64,000 nt of DNA from Streptomyces nigrescens (GTDB lineage Bacteria; Actinomycetota; Actinomycetes; Streptomycetales; Streptomycetaceae): assembly GCA_024349765.1 (NCBI GenBank), contig AP026073.1, forward strand, positions 3,968,001-4,032,000, given 5' to 3'. The notes under the pieces were generated by a model. That model was not told the DNA's origin. It made no database searches and worked only from the letters and a program-made list of their open reading frames with translations. A program made the position numbers and the translations under genes. The first letter of the stretch is position 1, and the number at the start of each line of letters is the position of its first letter. Positions 59,855 through 64,000 of the stretch are shown here, in pieces.

Positions 59855-60946
59855 ATGGGTGCGGGTACGGAACCGGACGGCTCGTCCAGATCGGACGAGG
59901 AGTGGGAGCGGTTTTTGCGCGAGTCGGTGGCCGGTGTCACCGACGCGCCCAAGGAACCGTCGGCTCGGGCCCGCGACGTGGCCAAGCGGCTGCGCTCGGA
60001 GCCCGACCGTAGCCTGGAGGGCTGGCGCAACTACACGCCCGCGCGGCCCAAGCGGCGCACGGGCTGGTACGTGGTCGGGTTGCTGGCCTCGCTGGTGCTG
60101 CTGGCGGTGGCGCTCGCGCCGGGGCGGATAGTGGGTCTGTTCGGCGGCGCCGACTCCTCACCGCTGGCGGCTGAGACCGCCCGCCCGACCCAGGCGCCTC
60201 CGGCGCAGGTGGCCCAACGTCCGACCATGGACGAGCCGTTCCGCGGCTCGCCGGCGGCGAGGTGGGCGAGCGGAGCGGCCGGGATCACCGTGCCGAAGGC
60301 CCAGGCGGTCGGCTGGATGAGCGCCGCCGAGGTCGAACGGGCCCTCGCCCGCAGCCGGGACTTCCTCGTCGCGTCCAGCCTGGACCGCGCAGTGCTGCGG
60401 GGCCAGCGCCCGGAGAAGGCGATGGCACTGATCAACCCGCACCAGCGGGACGTCCAAGACCTTCTGAAAACCGCTTTCCGAACCCCGAGCGAGAAAAACA
60501 ACCCCCTCCTCCTCTTCAGCCGCTTCCAGCCCTCCCGCACCCACCTGGTCGGCGACGTCGTCAAGACCCGGGGCCGCCTCACCTACCGGGAAGGCAAGCG
60601 CGGCGCGCTCCAGGTGACCGCCGACGTCACCTTCGTCTACCCGGTCACCCGTGCAGGCGAGGACGGCGACGAGATCGTGCGCACGATCGTCCGGCGCGAG
60701 CTGATCCTGAGCTGGGACGACCCGGAGAAGGTGATCACCGAGCCGGGCACGTTCTCGATCGTCTCGTACAAGTACGACATGACCAACGGCGGCTGCGGCG
60801 CCCCGACGGGCTACTTCACCCCTCCCTTCGGCACGGATCGCCAGACGGACCAGGCCGGCACGGAGATCGACCCGTACGACCGCAGCGCGCCGGTCGGGCG
60901 GGGCGAGTCCTCTGCGGACGAGTGCCAGAAGGCGACGCGGTCCTAG
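59855..60946 (+). CDS. Hypothetical membrane-anchored protein
   Basis: 363 aa. Acidic cytoplasmic N-terminus (SDEEWERFLRESVAGVTDAP), one membrane segment at about 71-90 (WYVVGLLASLVLLAVALAPG), then a large extracellular domain: GWMSAAEVERALARSRDFLV, SSLDRAVLRGQRPEKAMALI, DVVKTRGRLTYREGKRGALQ, VTADVTFVYPVTRAGEDGDE, YKYDMTNGGCGAPTGYFTPP. ATG 59855 after a G-rich site. Conserved-looking in Streptomyces, function unknown. Confidence 0.7.
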   Translation: MGAGTEPDGSSRSDEEWERFLRESVAGVTDAPKEPSARARDVAKRLRSEPDRSLEGWRNYTPARPKRRTGWYVVGLLASLVLLAVALAPGRIVGLFGGADSSPLAAETARPTQAPPAQVAQRPTMDEPFRGSPAARWASGAAGITVPKAQAVGWMSAAEVERALARSRDFLVASSLDRAVLRGQRPEKAMALINPHQRDVQDLLKTAFRTPSEKNNPLLLFSRFQPSRTHLVGDVVKTRGRLTYREGKRGALQVTADVTFVYPVTRAGEDGDEIVRTIVRRELILSWDDPEKVITEPGTFSIVSYKYDMTNGGCGAPTGYFTPPFGTDRQTDQAGTEIDPYDRSAPVGRGESSADECQKATRS

Positions 60947-61125
60947 CAGGCGTTACTCGATGACCGCCCCCCACCCCCCCGGGCGATGAACATCCAGCCA
61001 CCGATCCGCTCCCGGCGCCGGCGCCGGGCCGGTCGACCGAGCACCGCGCGCGGCCATACGGCGACCTGCACGCACTTGTCCCATCGATCTTGTGACCAGC
61101 CCGCGCCCGGGTCGTCGCTGCGGGC

Positions 61126-61400
61126 ATGGGGCGGGCAGATTTCAGTGCTGCCGAGTGGGCACGGCTTCGGCCGTTCCTGCCGGTCAGCAACAGGCGTTGT
61201 GGCCGGTGGCGGGATCATGCGCAGGTGATCGACGAGATCTGCACCGGGTGCGGATCGGCGTGCAGTGGCGTTGTCTGCCTGAACGGCAAGAGGAAGTCAC
61301 CGCGGCTGGCCACCGGATCCCGGCCGCTGCGCCTACGCGGCCGCCCCTGGTACGACGCCGCTTCCTGAGGCAGGCCCCGTGCCGCTACCAAAGGGGCCGG
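61126..61400 (+). pseudogene. IS5-type transposase N-terminal remnant
   Basis: From 61126: MGRADFSAAEWARLRPFLPV, SNRRCGRWRDHAQVID, then after a frameshift DLHRVRIGVQWRCLPER. It is the N-terminal domain of an IS5 transposase; the same segment is fused to another gene at 22667-22765. No catalytic domain. Confidence 0.65.
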
Positions 61401-61842
61401 CCACGCGCCGACCGCGGGGGTGCGGCGGTATCGGCTGCGGCTGGGCACCAGGCCATCGGCAGATACCCGGAGAGCAAGTCTGGTCGGCAAGCGCCCAAGT
61501 TGACCCACGCGGATCCCGGACGCCGACGCAGCGTTCCCGGCCTCCTACTGCATCGGCAAAAACCATTGCAGCACGATCGAGCGGGCGGGCCATCTGCCGC
61601 GTCAGGAGCAGCCGCCGCCGTCACCACCTTGATCCGCACCGTCCCTCCCGCCTGGCCGCCGGACGATGCACGGCGGTGGCACCACCGCGGATTGAGGTAG
61701 GGGGCGCCTGGTTCGCGCTCTTCGGTTCGCCGTGCGCCCTCTCCGCGGCCGGGCCGCGGGACGGGTTCCGGAAGCACAGTTCAAAACGTTTCGTTGCCGC
61801 GGAATTTACTCGCTGCCTCTGATTCACTTTTTGCGAAGTCAT
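61401..61842. other. Gene-poor stretch before the lasso cluster
   Basis: No gene can be supported; frames are arginine/proline-rich shadows. From about 61770 the base composition drops to lower GC (TTTACTCG, TTTTTGCG), which probably marks the promoter region of the lasso peptide operon. Confidence 0.4.
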
Positions 61843-62065
61843 TTACATGACAGTTCGATGCATCGGCCATCTTGCACGTAAGACGAAAATAGTACTTTCC
61901 TTGCGGGGGTTGCAGGGTGCCGAGGGCGCACCACTAGCTTCGTCTGTCAACGCACCGCCTGCTCGTTCCGGGCCTCCGATGGGCTCGGGCTCCGGCCGTG
62001 GACCGGTATGCCGGTTCGCGGTCGTACCAGGGGCGGCGGCCGCGACCAACGACGAAGGAGACGTC

Positions 62066-62176
62066 ATGAAGAAGGCTTATGAGGCACCGACCCTCGTCCG
62101 GCTGGGGACGTTCCGGAAGAAGACCGGGCTCCTGAACAGCTCCGGCAACGACCGTCTGATCCTGAGCAAGAACTGA
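62066..62176 (+). CDS. Citrulassin-like lasso peptide precursor
   Basis: 36 aa, ATG at 62066 with GAAGGAG upstream. The leader has the actinobacterial lasso pattern Y-x-x-P-x-L-x-x-x-G-x-F-x-x-x-T (Tyr5, Pro8, Leu10, Gly14, Phe16, Thr20), ending TG with Thr at the -2 position. The predicted core is LLNSSGNDRLILSKN: Leu1 amine to Asp8 side chain would give an eight-residue ring, followed by a seven-residue tail. The GNDRL-x-LSKN part is that of citrulassins (citrulassin A is LLGLAGNDRLVLSKN, from memory), in which Arg9 can be converted to citrulline by an unlinked peptidyl arginine deiminase. The lasso cyclase follows 33 bp downstream. Confidence 0.92.
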   Translation: MKKAYEAPTLVRLGTFRKKTGLLNSSGNDRLILSKN

Positions 62177-62209
62177 CGGCGGACGGCTGACGGATCGCTG
62201 CCCAGCACC

Positions 62210-64000
62210 ATGGCTGATTCGCATGAGAGCAAGGGACCGGGTCCCGGCGACGCGCATTTCGCGGTCTTTCCCGACCGTGCGGATGCGGCCGCCGTGGCCC
62301 GCTCCTGCTCCTTCTCACGCCCAGGAACACGCATCCTGACGCACGCCTCGGGGCGGCCCTGGCTGGTCGGGCACTGGAACGACGACGAGATCGTCACCGC
62401 ACGCGCCGGCCGGGCGGCGCTCGCCGTCGTCGGATGCTGCCCGGTCGACACCTCCGAACTGCAGCGCCACGCCGCCAAGTTGAGCGATCTGGCCAGGCTC
62501 GACGAGTTGGCGCGCACACTGCCCGGGAGCTTCCACCTCGTCGCCGCGCTCGACGGGCAGCTCAGGGTGCAGGGCACCGCCTCGGGTCTCCGGCTGGTGT
62601 TCCATGCCGCCGTCGACGGTGTCCAGACCGCCGCCACCAGCGCGGACGTCCTCGCGGACGCGCTCGGCGCCGGTCCGGACGTGGCGCAGCTGGCCGTTCG
62701 GCTGCTGTGGCCGGTTCCCCATCCGTTGTTCGAGGCCCCGATGTTTCCGGGGGTCACGGCCGTGCCCCCAGAGGACGCACTGACCATCGCGGCGGACGGG
62801 CGGACCGTACGGCGGTCCCGCTGGTGGACACCGCCCGAACCCGCACGGGCGCTCGCCGACGGCGCACCCGTCGTACGGGAGGCACTGGCCGCCGCCGTCG
62901 ATGCCCGCACCAGGCAGGGCGGCGTGGTCAGTTGTGACCTCTCCGGCGGGCTGGACTCCACCTCGATCTGTTTCCTGGCGGCGCGGTCGTCGGCCCGGGT
63001 GGTGGCCAGCACCTGGCCCGGACGCGATCCCGCTGACACCGACCTGCACTGGGCGCAGCAGGCCGCCCGCTTCCTCCCGGACCTCGACCACGTCATCTGG
63101 GACGCCGAAGCCTCACCGCTGGTCTACACCGACCTACTCGACATCGACGACCTGCTGGACGAACCGACCATCGGCGTGATGGACCGCGCCCGGATGCTGC
63201 ACCATCTGCCGGGGCTGGCGGAACGGGGCAGCCGGCTGCATCTGACCGGTATCGGCGGCGACCATGTGGCGTGGTGTTCCGAGGCCTACTACCACCGGCT
63301 GCTGCGGACGCGTCCGCTCTTCGCCCTGCGCCAGCTCCGCGGGTTCCGGGCCCTGTGGCAGTGGCCGCTCGGCGGCACCGTGCGAGCACTGGCCGATTCC
63401 CGGCCGTACGGCAAGTGGCTGGCCGACGCCGGCCGCCGGCTGCGCGGTCCGCTGCCGCCGTCCGTCGCCGGCAGTCTCGGCTGGGGCATGGCCCCACGGC
63501 TGTTCGACTGGGTGAGCCCGGAAGCGGAACGGATGGCAGGGGAGGCGTTGCGCGCGGCGGCCGGGCAGGCCACACCCCTGCACCGGGACCGTGGGCTGCA
63601 CACTGACCTGGAACAGATCCGTTCCTGCACCCGCATCATCCGGCAGTGGGACCGGATGGCTGCCCGGGCCGGGGTTCCCATGGCGTCGCCCTTCTTCGAC
63701 GACCGGGTGATCGAAGCCTGTCTCGCGGTCCACCCCGGTGAGCGCGTGACGCCCTGGCGCTACAAACCCCTGCTGGCCGCCGCCATGCAGGGCGTCGTAC
63801 CCGAAGCGTGCCTGCGGCGCGGCAACAAGGCCGAGGCCTCGATGGACGCCTCGAACGGACTACGGGAGCACCGCGGCGACCTGATGGCGCTCTGGGAGGA
63901 CTCCCGGCTGGAACAGCTCGGCCTGGTGGACGGCGACGCCCTGCGCCGACTGGCCCGGCGCCCCTCCGCGCCCGGACTGCGCGACGCGATCCTGTACTCG
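62210..64000 (+). CDS. Lasso peptide macrolactam synthetase (asparagine-synthetase-like), partial at 3' end
   Basis: 597 codons from ATG 62210 to the window edge with no stop. The N-terminal ~200 residues are a glutaminase-like domain without the N-terminal catalytic Cys (MADSHESKGP), as in lasso cyclases. The synthetase domain has the ATP pyrophosphatase loop DLSGGLDSTSICFLAARS (SGGLDST at 245-251), LTGIGGDHVAWCSEAYYHRL, DWVSPEAERMAGEALRAAAG and the C-terminal WRYKPLLAAAMQGVVPEACL, NKAEASMDAS. It adenylates the Asp8 side chain of the core and closes the isopeptide ring on Leu1. The recognition protein, leader peptidase and exporter genes are expected just past the window. Almost the complete gene is present. 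Confidence 0.93.
   Translation, partial: MADSHESKGPGPGDAHFAVFPDRADAAAVARSCSFSRPGTRILTHASGRPWLVGHWNDDEIVTARAGRAALAVVGCCPVDTSELQRHAAKLSDLARLDELARTLPGSFHLVAALDGQLRVQGTASGLRLVFHAAVDGVQTAATSADVLADALGAGPDVAQLAVRLLWPVPHPLFEAPMFPGVTAVPPEDALTIAADGRTVRRSRWWTPPEPARALADGAPVVREALAAAVDARTRQGGVVSCDLSGGLDSTSICFLAARSSARVVASTWPGRDPADTDLHWAQQAARFLPDLDHVIWDAEASPLVYTDLLDIDDLLDEPTIGVMDRARMLHHLPGLAERGSRLHLTGIGGDHVAWCSEAYYHRLLRTRPLFALRQLRGFRALWQWPLGGTVRALADSRPYGKWLADAGRRLRGPLPPSVAGSLGWGMAPRLFDWVSPEAERMAGEALRAAAGQATPLHRDRGLHTDLEQIRSCTRIIRQWDRMAARAGVPMASPFFDDRVIEACLAVHPGERVTPWRYKPLLAAAMQGVVPEACLRRGNKAEASMDASNGLREHRGDLMALWEDSRLEQLGLVDGDALRRLARRPSAPGLRDAILYS

Noticed and set aside
61847..62176. Longer 109-codon reading of the lasso precursor
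   Set aside because: The extra 73 residues have no leader features; the ATG at 62066 has GAAGGAG and gives the standard leader length.
1..64000. CRISPR arrays
   Set aside because: No regularly spaced ~30-bp repeats; the only tandem arrays are 6-bp and 10-bp repeats.
1..64000. Complete tRNA or rRNA genes
   Set aside because: No full cloverleaf or rRNA signature was found; only a T-arm-like scrap at 11757.

Overview
The window is high-GC actinobacterial DNA, almost certainly Streptomyces. The signs are strong third-position GC bias, frequent GTG/TTG starts, many TetR/SDR pairs, XRE and LuxR regulators, Streptomyces-typical small families (DUF6243-like, EACC1) and a lasso-peptide locus. There is no rRNA, complete tRNA, CRISPR array or core housekeeping operon. 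Instead there are dozens of insertion-sequence remnants, C-terminal or N-terminal gene stubs and frameshifted genes. This is what a recombining accessory region looks like, for example a chromosome arm or a large linear plasmid. That placement is inference.

Layout: 0.2-2.8 kb, amidohydrolase and LuxR regulator. 2.8-9.7 kb, a patchwork of transposase stubs, a winged-helix regulator coupled to a membrane protein, a P450 stub, SMI1/KNR4, ArsR and deaminase stubs, a 72-bp MITE, an aldo/keto reductase with a MerR-type promoter, and an IS5-type element that cut off a LapA-like gene. 9.8-16.3 kb, hypothetical genes, DUF6243, PIG-L deacetylase and an SDR-TetR operon. 16.6-19 kb, broken resolvase, SDR stub and IS remnant. 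19-22 kb, TetR divergent from an NAD(P)-binding reductase over twin operators, then an SDR. 22-25.5 kb, gene stubs and an IS5-like element whose better-matching left end lies beyond an adjacent hypothetical gene. 25.7-29.5 kb, metallophosphoesterase and a collapsed osmoprotectant ABC operon with only the binding protein intact.

29.5-35.2 kb is a lower-GC, conflict-like cluster: a RelE-like/UvrD-like helicase fusion with a small Cys protein, a truncated EACC1 gene, a secreted candidate pore-forming/lectin protein followed by a perfect 60-bp palindrome, and a HEPN-like protein. 35.4-44 kb holds an IS701-type MITE, a TetR/FAD-monooxygenase pair with two perfect operators, CBS and other stubs, a phosphotransferase, an SDR with a MerR-type promoter, an Fe-S-type regulator plus a DUF3291 protein, and IS remnants. 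44.1-47.3 kb holds an XRE/membrane-protein operon and a two-gene operon encoding EACC1 and a caspase-like protease fused to a histidine-kinase core, the most unusual protein here. 47.3-61.4 kb contains an IS256 pseudogene, membrane and repeat proteins, a broken IclR gene, a 44-aa stand-alone DnaJ-type zinc-finger protein, a secreted peptidoglycan-binding protein, an XRE-SDR pair, an intact IS982 element and small hypothetical genes. 61.8-64 kb starts a citrulassin-like lasso peptide cluster: a complete 36-aa precursor and most of the lasso cyclase, which runs off the window.

Common themes are redox enzymes (SDR, AKR, FAD) under local one-gene regulators with visible operators, conflict/defence modules, and heavy decay by insertion and deletion. 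Several frameshifts are single-base changes in short homopolymers and could be sequencing errors as well as real decay.
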